Shown here one piece after another: positions 16,567-25,459 of a stretch of 64,000 bases of DNA. Both the position numbers and the translations under genes were made by a program. The notes under the pieces are model-generated. The model was not told the DNA's origin. It did not search any database and worked only from the letters and a program-made list of their open reading frames with translations. The first letter of the stretch is position 1. Each line of letters begins with the position of its first letter. Origin of the DNA: Nocardia crassostreae (GTDB lineage: Bacteria > Actinomycetota > Actinomycetes > Mycobacteriales > Mycobacteriaceae); NCBI RefSeq assembly GCF_001613405.1, contig NZ_BDCH01000030.1:1-64000 (forward strand). Direction: 5' to 3'.

Positions 16567-17820
16567 CTATGCAACTCCGAAGAAGCTCTGAGCCTTCCGC
16601 ACCGCGGCGATCAGCGCGTCCACCTCGTCGAGGGTGTTGTACACGGCGAAGGAGGCGCGGGCGGTGGCGGCCACGCCGAACTTGCGATGCAGCGGCCACG
16701 CGCAGTGGTGGCCCACGCGAATGGCGACGCCCTCGTCATCGAGGATCTGACCCACATCGTGGGCATGGATGCCGTCGACCACGAAAGCGACAGCGCCGCC
16801 GCGGTTCACATTGTCCAGCGGGCCGACGATGCGCACACCGTCGATCTTGCTCAGCCCGTCGAGCGCCGCGCTCACCAGCGAATGCTCATGCGCCGCAACG
16901 GCTTCCATGCCGATCTCTTCCAGATACCGCACGGCCGCGCCCAGCCCGACCACCTGCGAGGTCATCGGCACGCCCGCCTCGAAACGCTGCGGCGGGGCGG
17001 CGTAGGTGCTGTGGTCCATGAAGACGGTCTCGATCATGGAGCCGCCGGTGATGAACGGCGGGGTCTCTTCCAGCAGCGAGTAGCGGCCGAAGAGCACGCC
17101 GACACCGGAGGGGCCCAGCATCTTGTGACCGGAGAAGGCGGCGAAGTCGACGCCCAGCTCCCGGAAGTCCACCGGCATGTGCGGCACCGACTGGCAGGCG
17201 TCGAGCACCACGAGCGCGCCGACTTCCTTCGCGCGCCGCACCAATTCGGCCACCGGCGCGATCGCACCGGTCACATTCGACTGGTGGGTGAACGCGACGA
17301 CCTTGGTGGCGGGCGATAGTTCGAGCGAATCCAGATCGATGCGCCCGTCCTCGGTGATGCCGTACCACTTCAGCGTCGCACCCGTGCGGCGCGCCAGCTC
17401 CTGCCACGGAACGAGATTCGCGTGATGCTCGAGCTCGGTGATGACGATTTCGTCGCCCGGCCCCACGTGATACGGGAACCGGTCGTCGGCGAAGGCGTAG
17501 GTCACCAGGTTCAGCGATTCGGTCGCGTTCTTGGTGAACACGATCTCGTTCGCGTTCACGCCCACGAAACGGGCGATATCGGCGCGTACGCCCTCATAGG
17601 CATCGGTGGCCTCTTCGGCCAGCTGATGAGCACCACGGTGCACCGCCGCATTGCGCTGGATCAGGAAATTGCGTTCGGCATCCAGCACCTCCATCGGCCG
17701 CTGCGCGGTGGCGCCCGAGTCCAGATAGACCAGGGGTTTGCCGTCGCGCACAGTGCGGCTCAGGATCGGGAAGTCGGCCCGGATCCGGGCGACATCCAAG
17801 GCGGGCACCGTCGTGGTCAT
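16567..17820 (-). CDS. sufS: SufS cysteine desulfurase
   Basis: 417 residues. A PLP enzyme that takes sulfur from cysteine as a persulfide for iron-sulfur assembly. It opens with DFPILSRTVRDGKPLVYLDSGATAQRP, carries the Schiff-base lysine motif SGHKMLGPSG, and has the catalytic Cys373 in VGHHCAWPLH on the group II loop. Normal length. It sits 2 bp after sufC. Confidence 0.95.
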   Translation of the reverse strand: MTTTVPALDVARIRADFPILSRTVRDGKPLVYLDSGATAQRPMEVLDAERNFLIQRNAAVHRGAHQLAEEATDAYEGVRADIARFVGVNANEIVFTKNATESLNLVTYAFADDRFPYHVGPGDEIVITELEHHANLVPWQELARRTGATLKWYGITEDGRIDLDSLELSPATKVVAFTHQSNVTGAIAPVAELVRRAKEVGALVVLDACQSVPHMPVDFRELGVDFAAFSGHKMLGPSGVGVLFGRYSLLEETPPFITGGSMIETVFMDHSTYAAPPQRFEAGVPMTSQVVGLGAAVRYLEEIGMEAVAAHEHSLVSAALDGLSKIDGVRIVGPLDNVNRGGAVAFVVDGIHAHDVGQILDDEGVAIRVGHHCAWPLHRKFGVAATARASFAVYNTLDEVDALIAAVRKAQSFFGVA

Positions 17821-17822
17821 AT

Positions 17823-18623
17823 CTACGCTCCTACAGCAGCAGAGGTGAAACGCACGTAGCCATTCGCATCGAGTTCTTCGGCCAGCTCCGGCCCGCCCTC
17901 GGCCACGATGCGGCCGTTGACGAACACGTGCACGAAGTCCGGCTGGATGTAGCGCAGGATGCGGGTGTAGTGGGTGATCAGCAGGACGCCGCCCGCCGAA
18001 GGCTTGCCGGAGCCATCGATCCAGCCCCGCTCCTTGTAGTTGTTCACGCCCTGCGACACGATGCGCAGCGCGTCCACGTCCAGGCCCGAGTCGGTCTCGT
18101 CCAGAATGGCGATCTTCGGCTTCAGCAGACCCAGCTGCAGGATCTCCTGACGCTTCTTCTCACCACCGGAGAAGCCCTCGTTCACCGAACGCTCGCCGAA
18201 GGCCGGATCGATCTCCAGCTCGGCCATGTTCTCCTTGACTTCCTTCACCCAGGTGCGCAGCTTGGGCGCCTCACCGCGAATGGCGGTGGCGGCGGTGCGC
18301 AGGAAGTTCGAGACCGAGACGCCCGGCACCTCGACCGGGTACTGCATGGCCAGGAACAGGCCCGCACGCGCGCGCTCGTCGACCGACATCTCGAGGACGT
18401 CTTCACCGTCGAGGGTGATGGAGCCCGAGGTCACGGTGTACTTCGGGTGCCCGGCGATGGCGTAGGACAGGGTCGACTTGCCGGAGCCATTGGGGCCCAT
18501 GATCGCGTGGGTCTCGCCCGACCGCACGGTCAGGTTGACGCCCTTGAGGATCTTGATGGGCTCGCCGGTCTCATCGGGGTTGGCGACCTCGACGTGCAGG
18601 TCCTTGATTTCCAGGGTGGTCAT
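17823..18623 (-). CDS. sufC: SufC ATPase of the SUF complex
   Basis: 266 residues. SufC is the ABC-type ATPase that binds SufB and SufD and drives cluster assembly; it is cytosolic and not a transporter. Walker A is GPNGSGKST, the signature is FSGGEKKR, Walker B is IAILDETDSGLD, and the H-loop lies in LLITHYTRILRYI. A 61-bp gap separates it from sufD, the longest in the operon. Confidence 0.96.
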   Translation of the reverse strand: MTTLEIKDLHVEVANPDETGEPIKILKGVNLTVRSGETHAIMGPNGSGKSTLSYAIAGHPKYTVTSGSITLDGEDVLEMSVDERARAGLFLAMQYPVEVPGVSVSNFLRTAATAIRGEAPKLRTWVKEVKENMAELEIDPAFGERSVNEGFSGGEKKRQEILQLGLLKPKIAILDETDSGLDVDALRIVSQGVNNYKERGWIDGSGKPSAGGVLLITHYTRILRYIQPDFVHVFVNGRIVAEGGPELAEELDANGYVRFTSAAVGA

Positions 18624-18684
18624 CGAATTCGAATTCCTTTGCGGGGAGGGGAAGTTGGTGTCAGACGCCGACGACGGCGAGCCG

Positions 18685-19863
18685 TCATACTCCGACAGCG
18701 GCGAGTTCGGCCTCGATGGCCGCCTCGAGCCGCTCCCGGACCTCGGGGACGGCGATCTTCAAGATGATCTCGTGGAAGAAGCCGCGCACGACCAGCCGTC
18801 GCGCCGCCTCCTCCGGAATACCGCGCGAGCGCAGGTAGAACAGCTGCTCGTCATCGAAACGACCGGTGGCCGCGGCATGTCCGGCGCCGACGATCTCGCC
18901 GGTCTCGATCTCCAGGTTCGGCACCGAGTCGGCGCGGGCGCCATCGGTGAGCACCAGGTTGCGGTTCACCTCGTAGGTGTCGGTGCCCTCGGCGGCGGCG
19001 CGAATGAGCACATCGCCCACCCACACGGTGTGCGCGTCCGGCTTCGAGGAGGTCGGATCGCCCTGCAGCGCACCCTTGTACTGCACATTCGACTTGCAGT
19101 TGGGCTGCGAGTGATCGACCAGCAGGCGCTGCTCGAAGAACTGGCCGTCATCGGCGAAGTACAGGCCGAGCAGTTCGGCGTCGCCGCCCGGACCGGCGTA
19201 GCGGACATTGCCGGTCAGGCGCACCACATCGCCACCGAGGGTGACATTGGTGTGGCGCAGCGTGGCGTCGCGGCCCAGCTTGGCGTGATGCGCGGTGACG
19301 TGCACGGCGTCGTCGGCCCAGTCCTGGACGATGACGACATTCAGCGCGGCGGAGTCGCCGAGCACGAATTCCACGTTCTCCGCGTAGGTTCCGCTGCTGC
19401 GCTGGTCGAGGACCACGGTGGCGCGGGCGAAATTGGCGAGCCGGATCTGCAGGTGCCCGTACGCGACCTTGCCTTCACCCGGACCGGTGATGGTCACGGT
19501 GACCGGCTCGGACACTTCGGTTTCCGCGCCGACCGACACGATGGTGGCCTGCTCGAAGCCCGAGTACGCCTGGGCGGCAACGCGGTCGGTGGGCACGCCG
19601 CCCTCGCCGAGGCGAGAGTCGTTGCGCTCCACGGTCTCCACCGAAACACCGGCGACCTCGGTCACCTCGACGGTGGCCCGGCCGTCACGGACGGCGGTGC
19701 CGTCGTGCAGGCCGTTGAGGCGGCGCATCGGGGTGAAGCGCCAGGCTTCGTCCCGACCCGACGGCACCTCGAAGGCGTTCACATCGAACGAGGAGAAGAC
19801 CTCGCCCTTGTTCACGGCGGGGGTACGAGCCTCAGCGGCCTCGGCAACGTTCTCGACGGCCAT
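18685..19863 (-). CDS. sufD: SufD scaffold subunit
   Basis: 392 residues. SufD pairs with SufB in the SufBC2D scaffold and is needed for iron entry. Its parallel beta-helix region precedes the conserved end: GEIVGAGHAAATGRFDDEQL, then LRSRGIPEEAARRLVVRGFF. The start codon overlaps the sufB stop by one base, so the two are translationally coupled. Confidence 0.95.
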   Translation of the reverse strand: MAVENVAEAAEARTPAVNKGEVFSSFDVNAFEVPSGRDEAWRFTPMRRLNGLHDGTAVRDGRATVEVTEVAGVSVETVERNDSRLGEGGVPTDRVAAQAYSGFEQATIVSVGAETEVSEPVTVTITGPGEGKVAYGHLQIRLANFARATVVLDQRSSGTYAENVEFVLGDSAALNVVIVQDWADDAVHVTAHHAKLGRDATLRHTNVTLGGDVVRLTGNVRYAGPGGDAELLGLYFADDGQFFEQRLLVDHSQPNCKSNVQYKGALQGDPTSSKPDAHTVWVGDVLIRAAAEGTDTYEVNRNLVLTDGARADSVPNLEIETGEIVGAGHAAATGRFDDEQLFYLRSRGIPEEAARRLVVRGFFHEIILKIAVPEVRERLEAAIEAELAAVGV

Positions 19864-21299
19864 CAGCCGACGGCTCCTTCCATCTGCAGTTCGATCAGGC
19901 GGTTCAGCTCCAGCGCGTATTCCATCGGGAGCTCCTTGGCAATGGGCTCCACGAAGCCGCGCACCACCATGGCCATGGCCTCGTCCTCGGTGAGACCGCG
20001 GCTCATCAGGTAGAACAGCTGATCCTCGGACACCTTCGAGACGGTGGCCTCGTGGCCCATGGTCACGTCGTCCTCGCGGATGTCGACGTAGGGGTAGGTG
20101 TCGGAGCGCGAGATGGTGTCCACCAGCAGCGCATCACACTTCACGGTCGACTTGGACCCGTGCGCGCCCTTGTTCACTTGCACCAGACCGCGGTACGAGG
20201 CGCGACCGCCGCCGCGCGCCACCGACTTGGAGATGATGTTCGAGGAGGTGTGCGGCGCCAGGTGCAGCATCTTCGCGCCGGTGTCCTGGTGCTGGCCCGC
20301 ACCCGCGAACGCGATGGACAGCACCTCGCCCTTGGCGTGCTCACCGGTCATCCACACGGCCGGGTACTTCATGGTGACCTTGGAGCCGATATTGCCGTCG
20401 ACCCATTCCATGGTCGCGCCCGCCTCGGCCTTGGCCCGCTTGGTGACCAGGTTGTAGACGTTGTTCGACCAGTTCTGAATGGTGGTGTACCGGCAGCGGC
20501 CACCCTTCTTCACGATGATCTCCACGACCGCGGAGTGCAGCGAGTCCGAGCTGTAGATCGGCGCGGTGCAGCCCTCGACGTAGTGCACGTAGGCATCCTC
20601 GTCGACGATGATCAGCGTGCGCTCGAACTGGCCCATGTTCTCGGTATTGATCCGGAAGTAGGCCTGCAGCGGAATGTCGACGTGCACGCCCGGCGGCACG
20701 TAGATGAACGAACCACCCGACCACACAGCGGAATTCAGCGCGGAGAACTTGTTGTCACCGGACGGGATGACCGAGCCGAAGTACTTCTGGAACAGCTCCG
20801 GGTGCTCCTTGAGACCGGTGTCGGTGTCGAGGAAGATGACGCCCTGCTTCTCCAGATCCTCACGGATGGAGTGGTAGACGACCTCGGACTCGTACTGCGC
20901 GGCGACGCCGGCGACCAGGCGCTGCTTCTCCGCCTCCGGGATGCCCAGCTTGTCGTAGGTGTTCTTGATGTCCTCGGGCAGCTCTTCCCAGCTCGCGGCC
21001 TGCTTCTCGCTGGAGCGCACGAAGTACTTGATGTTGTCGAAGTCGATGCCCTCGAGGTTGGAGCCCCAGTTCGGCATGGGCTTCTTGTCGAAGATGCGCA
21101 GGGCCTTCAGACGGAAGTCGAGCATCCATTCCGGCTCGCTCTTCTTCGCCGAGATGTCGCGCACGACCTCCTCGGACAGGCCGCGCTTGGCACTGGCACC
21201 GGCGACATCTGAGTCGGCCCAGCCGTACCCGTAATTACCCAGGGAAGCGATGGTCTCTTCCTGGGTAAGCGGCTGCACCTGGTCGGTGGTCGTCGTCAT
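19863..21299 (-). CDS. sufB: SufB scaffold subunit, without intein
   Basis: 478 residues, the normal length of an uninterrupted SufB. It is the main scaffold on which the cluster is built. It has the family text SEPEWMLDFRLKAL near the N-terminus, CTAPIYSSDSLHSAVVEI, and SRGLTEDEAMAMVVRGFV at the end. The M. tuberculosis orthologue carries an intein; here the reading frame passes through without insertion. It overlaps the sufR stop (ATGA). Confidence 0.96.
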   Translation of the reverse strand: MTTTTDQVQPLTQEETIASLGNYGYGWADSDVAGASAKRGLSEEVVRDISAKKSEPEWMLDFRLKALRIFDKKPMPNWGSNLEGIDFDNIKYFVRSSEKQAASWEELPEDIKNTYDKLGIPEAEKQRLVAGVAAQYESEVVYHSIREDLEKQGVIFLDTDTGLKEHPELFQKYFGSVIPSGDNKFSALNSAVWSGGSFIYVPPGVHVDIPLQAYFRINTENMGQFERTLIIVDEDAYVHYVEGCTAPIYSSDSLHSAVVEIIVKKGGRCRYTTIQNWSNNVYNLVTKRAKAEAGATMEWVDGNIGSKVTMKYPAVWMTGEHAKGEVLSIAFAGAGQHQDTGAKMLHLAPHTSSNIISKSVARGGGRASYRGLVQVNKGAHGSKSTVKCDALLVDTISRSDTYPYVDIREDDVTMGHEATVSKVSEDQLFYLMSRGLTEDEAMAMVVRGFVEPIAKELPMEYALELNRLIELQMEGAVG

Positions 21300-22102
21300 T
21301 CGGCACTCCTTCCGGAGTCGTGTGTAGAAGTCGTTGCGGGCTGTGCAACGGGGGTTTCTGCGGTATTGGAGGTATGGGTCGGTATGAGCGTCAGCGGCAC
21401 ATGCGTCGTGCAGGCGCAGTCACCGTTGGCGATGGTGGCCAGGCGCTGCACGTGCGTGCCGAGCAGCTCCCGGAAGGCTTCCAGCTCGGCGGCGCACAGC
21501 TCCGGGAATTCCTCGGCGACGTGCGATACCGGGCAGTGGTGCTGGCAGATCTGTACTCCCGCACCGACCTTCCGGGTGGACGCGACGAAACCGGCGCCGG
21601 TGAAGGCCTCCGCGATCTCGTCGGCCTTGGCTGCCGTCTCCTCCGGCGTGTGCCGGGTGAGGCGGTCGATACCGGCGACGATGACGCCGACGCGCTTGCG
21701 CGCGAATTCGACGATGGCCTTGTCGCCGCCGATCTCGCGGAGCTGACGCATGGCGGCACCGGCGAGGTCATCGTAGGCGTGGCCCAACCGGCCCCTGCCG
21801 GTGGCCGTCAACTGGTACTGCTTGGCGGGGCGGCCGCGGCCCTTCTGCTGCCACGACGCCGAGCGCGTGGCCCGGGCCTCCCCCGATTCGATGAGGGCGT
21901 CCAGGTGCCTGCGCACCCCGGCCGGAGTCAGCTCGAGCCGCTCGCCGATGGCGGTCGCGGTGATCGGACCTTCCTCCAGCAGTAGCTTGATGACGGCCTC
22001 GCGGGTATGGCCCTCGCCCGCGGGCGCGGGCACGACAACAGTCCGGGCGCCCTTTCGGCGCCCGGTGCCTGTCTCCGCGTTCCGCAAACCCACGGTTTTC
22101 AC
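21296..22102 (-). CDS. sufR: SufR iron-sulfur-sensing repressor of the suf operon
   Basis: 268 residues in the ArsR/DeoR-type winged-helix class. The helix-turn-helix lies in the first 85 residues (AVIKLLLEEGPITATAIGE, LTPAGVRRHLDALIESG). The C-terminal part has the cluster ligands: CQHHC, then FPELCAAE, then GDCACTTHV. The family binds DNA in a cluster-dependent way and represses suf when clusters are plentiful. It is the first gene of the operon, so it controls itself. Start choice is open: GTG 22102 lies inside the palindrome at 22099-22113. GTG 22093 would clear it. Confidence 0.9.
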   Translation of the reverse strand: MKTVGLRNAETGTGRRKGARTVVVPAPAGEGHTREAVIKLLLEEGPITATAIGERLELTPAGVRRHLDALIESGEARATRSASWQQKGRGRPAKQYQLTATGRGRLGHAYDDLAGAAMRQLREIGGDKAIVEFARKRVGVIVAGIDRLTRHTPEETAAKADEIAEAFTGAGFVASTRKVGAGVQICQHHCPVSHVAEEFPELCAAELEAFRELLGTHVQRLATIANGDCACTTHVPLTLIPTHTSNTAETPVAQPATTSTHDSGRSAE

Positions 22103-22113
22103 AACATCAGTGT
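22099..22113. promoter_or_regulatory. candidate SufR operator, ACACT-N5-TGTGA
   Basis: Read on the minus strand the site is ACACT, GATGT, TGTGA: perfect 5-bp arms with a 5-bp spacer. From memory, the M. tuberculosis SufR operator has this same form. It overlaps the annotated GTG start of sufR. A TAAGGT hexamer further upstream on the minus strand is a possible -10. Confidence 0.6.
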
Positions 22114-22201
22114 GACGGAATTCCTTCCCCGGTTCCAGGAAGGGTCACCTTACTTGACGCCTATTCCCGGTGTGAGACATTGCACACCGGGTTCGCGCCG
22201 G

Positions 22202-22732
22202 TCAGGCGGGCGATCCGGCCAGTTGCACATGGGCCAGCAGGAGCTTGACGAGCAGGACGGGAGCCACCCACGCCAGCACGGCGGGGAGCCCGAGCGGAAT
22301 CAAGAGCGCCAGCGTCACGAAGGCGAACCCCGCCGGAAGACGCAGCGCCGCCGGAACAGCAAGAACGAATACCGCGCCGAGCAGGGCGAGTGCGTAGAGT
22401 GCGGCCGCGCTGAGCCAGCCGAAATCGGGGACGACGAGCGCGAGCAGGAACGGCTGCACATGGATGGCAACGAAGGTCAGATGATGGCGTTCGGTGCGGC
22501 CGGGACGATGGAAATGCCGCTTGGCCGAGGCAGTGACATTGACGACCGCACCGCCGCACAGATCGAACGCGACGAAGGCGATCACCGCGACGGCCAACAG
22601 GGACAGATTCGCGTGCACCGCCAGAGCGACCGCACCGGCCGACCCCAGTGCTGCCGCGCCATAGCAGAGCAGTTGTTCCCCACGGGTGGCGTCGGGCGCG
22701 ATGAGATGGTCGCCGAGGGTCGAGATGTTCAT
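22202..22732 (-). CDS. multi-pass membrane protein, function unknown
   Basis: 176 residues with about five helices, starting at ATG 22732, which overlaps the stop of the TetR gene before it (ATGA). Text such as NLSLLAVAVIAFVAFDLCGGAVVN, TERHHLTFVAIHVQPF and ALLIPLGLPAVLAWVAPVLL shows membrane segments with His residues facing one side. I do not recognise the family. Coupling to the TetR gene makes it the probable regulated partner, perhaps a transporter or integral enzyme. Confidence 0.7.
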   Translation of the reverse strand: MNISTLGDHLIAPDATRGEQLLCYGAAALGSAGAVALAVHANLSLLAVAVIAFVAFDLCGGAVVNVTASAKRHFHRPGRTERHHLTFVAIHVQPFLLALVVPDFGWLSAAALYALALLGAVFVLAVPAALRLPAGFAFVTLALLIPLGLPAVLAWVAPVLLVKLLLAHVQLAGSPA

Positions 22733-23286
22733 GCGCGCTCCCGCAGTCCGTCGATGCAGATATCCAGAATCGGTTGAGCCAGTTGGCCGATGGGCACCTC
22801 GGGGTCGACGAGCCATTGCAGGAGAACACCTTCGATGACACCGACGATCACGGTGGCGTGCGCCTCCCCTAGCTCGGGGCGAATCTCCTTCAGCAGCAGG
22901 GCGATCGCCTGCCGATGCTCGCGGTAGACGGCCTTCATGTAGTCGGTCGCCCACAGATCAAGCAGAATCCGGGCGTGATCGGGCTGGCTGGAGATCAGCT
23001 CAAGAATCCCGCGCACGAGCTCCGCGAACCGCTCCAGCGGCGGTGCGTCGCCTTCGAGAATGCGCCGCACCATCTCCCGCGAATCCCCGCTGTACTGATC
23101 GAAGGCCGCATCCAGCAGCGCGTCACGGCTGTCGAAGTACAGGTACACACTGCCCTTGGCGATTCCCGCTTCGGCGGCCACATCGTCGATTCGCGAGGCC
23201 GCGAAGCCTTTTCGCGCGAACACCCGTACCGCCGCGGCCAGGATTTCCTGCCGCCTCGCCGTCTTGTCGACTTTCTTCGGTGACAT
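22729..23286 (-). CDS. TetR-family regulator
   Basis: 185 residues. The DNA-binding domain is classical: RRQEILAAAVRVFARKGFAA, then IDDVAAEAGIAKGSVYLYFDSRDALL. The C-terminal part belongs to the AcrR-like group. A perfect 9-bp-arm palindrome 12 bp upstream of the start is the likely self-operator. It is translationally coupled to the membrane protein downstream. Confidence 0.9.
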   Translation of the reverse strand: MSPKKVDKTARRQEILAAAVRVFARKGFAASRIDDVAAEAGIAKGSVYLYFDSRDALLDAAFDQYSGDSREMVRRILEGDAPPLERFAELVRGILELISSQPDHARILLDLWATDYMKAVYREHRQAIALLLKEIRPELGEAHATVIVGVIEGVLLQWLVDPEVPIGQLAQPILDICIDGLRERA

Positions 23287-23297
23287 TCACACCTCTT

Positions 23298-23319
23298 TAT
23301 GACTGACTGTTCAGTCATA
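23298..23319. promoter_or_regulatory. TetR operator palindrome
   Basis: TATGACTGA at 23298-23306 and TCAGTCATA at 23311-23319 are exact reverse complements around a 4-bp spacer. The site lies directly before the TetR gene start (23286) and overlaps an AT-rich stretch likely to hold its -10. Confidence 0.8.
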
Positions 23320-23373
23320 ATAAACGTGCGAGCGCGTGGAAGTCCAGATGTTTCCGGGCAATGACGTGGGGAT

Positions 23374-24393
23374 CTAGCGCACGGCAATCAGCTTCAGGGG
23401 AGCTTCCAGCAGGGCCTCGCGGGATTCTTCCCAGGCCACGGTGCGGGTGGTGACGACCGCCGGATCGAAGCGGCCTGCGGCGACGAGGTCGAGGATGGGC
23501 GGGATGGCGGGGCGGGAGTGGGCGCGGCCGGTGTGGAAAGTGCAGCAGCGGGAATACATTTCGAAGACCGGGAGGGCAACGTCCTTCAGTTGCACGCTGA
23601 CGCTCGTGCACCAGCCGTCACGGGCGGTGGCATTGACGGCGGCGCGCAGTGCGGTGGCTCCCCCGGCGGCTTCGACCGTGATGCCGAAACGGCCGACCCG
23701 CTCGTCCGGACGGCCCTCGATGGGTTCGGCGCCTAGTTTGGCTGCGATGGACAGTCTTTCCGGATCGGTGTCGAGGTAGACGGTGCACGCCGCGCCCAAG
23801 GCCACGGCCAGACCGGCGGCATAGAGACCGATCGAGGGGGCCGCGCGGCCACCCAGGACCAGGACCTCGGCTTGCGGGTCGGCCGCCAATTGCGGTGCGA
23901 CAGCGCGATATGCGTCGGGAATATTGTCGCTGGCGCTGGCCACGGCGACCGGATCGACGCCCGCCGGGAGCGGGACCAGCATGCTGTCGGCGTGCGGGAT
24001 GAGCGTGCGGTCGGCCCAGAGCCCTCCCCAGTTCACACCGCCCAGCGGGCCCAGTCCGAAGGTGGACATGAACGGGTGCGCGGTGCAGTTTCCGGTATTG
24101 CCGCGCAGACAGGACGGGCAAGCGCCGCACGAGATTTGAAATGGGACCACCACCCTGTCCCCAGGCGCGACCGTCCGCACGTCCGCGCCCACCGCGACGA
24201 CTTCGGCGACGCCCTCGTGGCCGAACGGATAGGGGCCTTCGAGGGGGAACCGCCCACTCAGCACAGCGGGATCGATATCGCAGGTCGCCACGGCAATGGG
24301 GCGGACCAGCGCCTGTTCGGGCGCCTCGAGAACGGGTTCGGGGCAGTCCTCCCAGCGCAGTGCGCCGGGGCCGTCCAGCATCAATCGCTTCAT
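23374..24393 (-). CDS. zinc-dependent alcohol dehydrogenase (MDR family)
   Basis: 339 residues. The catalytic zinc site is suggested by ATCDIDPAV and the GHE of YPFGHEGVAEV. The structural zinc loop carries CGACPSCLRGNTGNC. The nucleotide-binding strand VLVLGGRAAPSIGLYAAGLA departs from the usual GxGxxG, having GGRAAP. It may act on alcohols or aldehydes; substrate unknown. A TetR gene lies upstream in the same direction, with a small inverted repeat between them. Confidence 0.82.
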   Translation of the reverse strand: MKRLMLDGPGALRWEDCPEPVLEAPEQALVRPIAVATCDIDPAVLSGRFPLEGPYPFGHEGVAEVVAVGADVRTVAPGDRVVVPFQISCGACPSCLRGNTGNCTAHPFMSTFGLGPLGGVNWGGLWADRTLIPHADSMLVPLPAGVDPVAVASASDNIPDAYRAVAPQLAADPQAEVLVLGGRAAPSIGLYAAGLAVALGAACTVYLDTDPERLSIAAKLGAEPIEGRPDERVGRFGITVEAAGGATALRAAVNATARDGWCTSVSVQLKDVALPVFEMYSRCCTFHTGRAHSRPAIPPILDLVAAGRFDPAVVTTRTVAWEESREALLEAPLKLIAVR

Positions 24394-24409
24394 CGATAGA
24401 TCCTCGCTA

Positions 24410-24421
24410 GAAAGCTCTTTC
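24410..24421. promoter_or_regulatory. small inverted repeat before the alcohol dehydrogenase
   Basis: GAAAG and CTTTC flank CT at 24410-24421, 17 bp upstream of the dehydrogenase start. This is a plausible half-length operator for the neighbouring TetR protein, but too short to be certain. Confidence 0.35.
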
Positions 24422-24427
24422 CAATCA

Positions 24428-24446
24428 ACCCACCCTAGGGGTGGGA
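24428..24446. terminator. hairpin CCCACCC-TA-GGGGTGGG after a TetR gene
   Basis: CCCACCC and GGGGTGGG pair across a 2-nt centre, immediately after the stop of the TetR gene at 24448. The centre is too tight for a normal RNA loop unless inner pairs open, so an operator is also possible. Confidence 0.4.
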
Positions 24447-24447
24447 A

Positions 24448-25071
24448 TCACTCGGCGGCAGCGACTTCCGGGCCGGCCGCGGTGAATTCCGCATCGTTGA
24501 CCACGACTTCGGCAAGACTCAGGCGGATCAGCCGCGCCATGGCCGCCGCGACAGTGTGCAGCGGTTCATCCGAACGCCGCACCCGCGCGAGAATCGTGGC
24601 CCCCTCGTATGCGGCGACCACCGTGGTGGCCAGCTCGTGCGCCTCCCCCGCGGGCAGACCCATATCGGTAAGTATTTCCGCAAAGCCGTGCGCCATTGCA
24701 TCGAATGCCGAAACGCATGCGGTGCGGACGGATTCGACATCGCTGCCGCCGTCCAGGGCGGGCGTGCCCACCGGGCAGCCGACGGTCCAGTCCGAGGCTC
24801 CGAGCCGGGCGGCCATGAAGTCGAACAGTGTTGCGGCGGTGCCGAACACGTCCGAGGGGGCTTGGCTGATCATGCGGCCGACCAGGACTCCGGTGCCGGT
24901 GATGGCGGAGACGGCGATTTCTTCCTTGCCGCCTGGGAAGTGGTGGTAGATCGAGCCGTATGGGAGGGCGGCCGCTTCGCTCAGCTTCTTGAGGCCGAAG
25001 CCGTGATAGCCGTGGCGGGCAAGCAGACCCGCGGCGGCTACCTCGATTCGGCGTTTCGACTCGGAAACCAT
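24448..25071 (-). CDS. TetR-family regulator
   Basis: 207 residues. N-terminal DNA-binding domain: RRIEVAAAGLLARHGYHGF, then LKKLSEAAALPYGSIYHHFPGGKEEI. The C-terminal part has CPVGTPALD, the pattern of the LmrA/YxaF-like TetR subgroup. It lies upstream of the alcohol dehydrogenase in the same direction, 54 bp away, and may regulate it. Confidence 0.88.
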   Translation of the reverse strand: MVSESKRRIEVAAAGLLARHGYHGFGLKKLSEAAALPYGSIYHHFPGGKEEIAVSAITGTGVLVGRMISQAPSDVFGTAATLFDFMAARLGASDWTVGCPVGTPALDGGSDVESVRTACVSAFDAMAHGFAEILTDMGLPAGEAHELATTVVAAYEGATILARVRRSDEPLHTVAAAMARLIRLSLAEVVVNDAEFTAAGPEVAAAE

Positions 25072-25222
25072 TTATCCAGGGTAGGAGGGTGGACCGACAT
25101 GGATCGGGGGAATCGACCACTTGGTCCAGGTGCGAGGCTCAATCTGATTGCATCGTCTCGGGATTCGATCCGCGTGGGTCGGTGCTCCGGTGAGACTGCG
25201 GCTCGGGTGGTGTTCGGTCTTT

Positions 25223-25350
25223 GCGCGTACGCAAAGCAGAACATATAGATGGGTCGCCTCGCCTGCCGTACCCGGCGTTGGCTCCCCCGTTGGGAGCCGC
25301 ACCCTCACGTACCAGCCTGGCTGGATGGCTGTGGTTACGTTCAAAGACCA
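25223..25350 (+). repeat. left arm of a long imperfect inverted repeat
   Basis: This arm matches the reverse complement of 25509-25636 at roughly three quarters of positions. An exact 18-nt core is CCTCGCCTGCCGTACCCG. Other shared blocks are CGCAAAGC at the outer end, GGCTCCC with GGGAGCCGCACC in the middle, and GTTCAAAGAC at the inner end. The arm carries its own 7-bp hairpin, GGCTCCC/GGGAGCC, near 25280-25298. Confidence 0.8.
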
Positions 25351-25372
25351 ACCCCCAAGATCAAAAGCTCGA

Positions 25373-25452
25373 GTTCACACCCCTTCTCGTTGGTTCACAC
25401 TCGATATAGGTGCACATTTTCGGGTGTGAACCACCACTTTTGGGTGTGAACC
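25373..25452. repeat. four GTTCACAC boxes in mirrored pairs, 20-bp pitch
   Basis: GTTCACACCC at 25373-25382 and GGTTCACAC at 25392-25400 point one way. GGGTGTGAACC at 25422-25432 and again at 25442-25452 point the other. Pitch within each pair is about 20 bp, near two helical turns. This symmetry suggests a DNA-binding array rather than chance. Confidence 0.7.
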
Positions 25453-25459
25453 GGGTTGA

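Noticed and set aside
18478..20013. 511-codon open frame opposite sufD/sufB
   Set aside because: Antisense shadow crossing two well-supported genes.
22114..22180. Iron box (IdeR/DtxR type) upstream of suf
   Set aside because: AAGGTGACCCTT-like text has too few matches to the 19-bp consensus.
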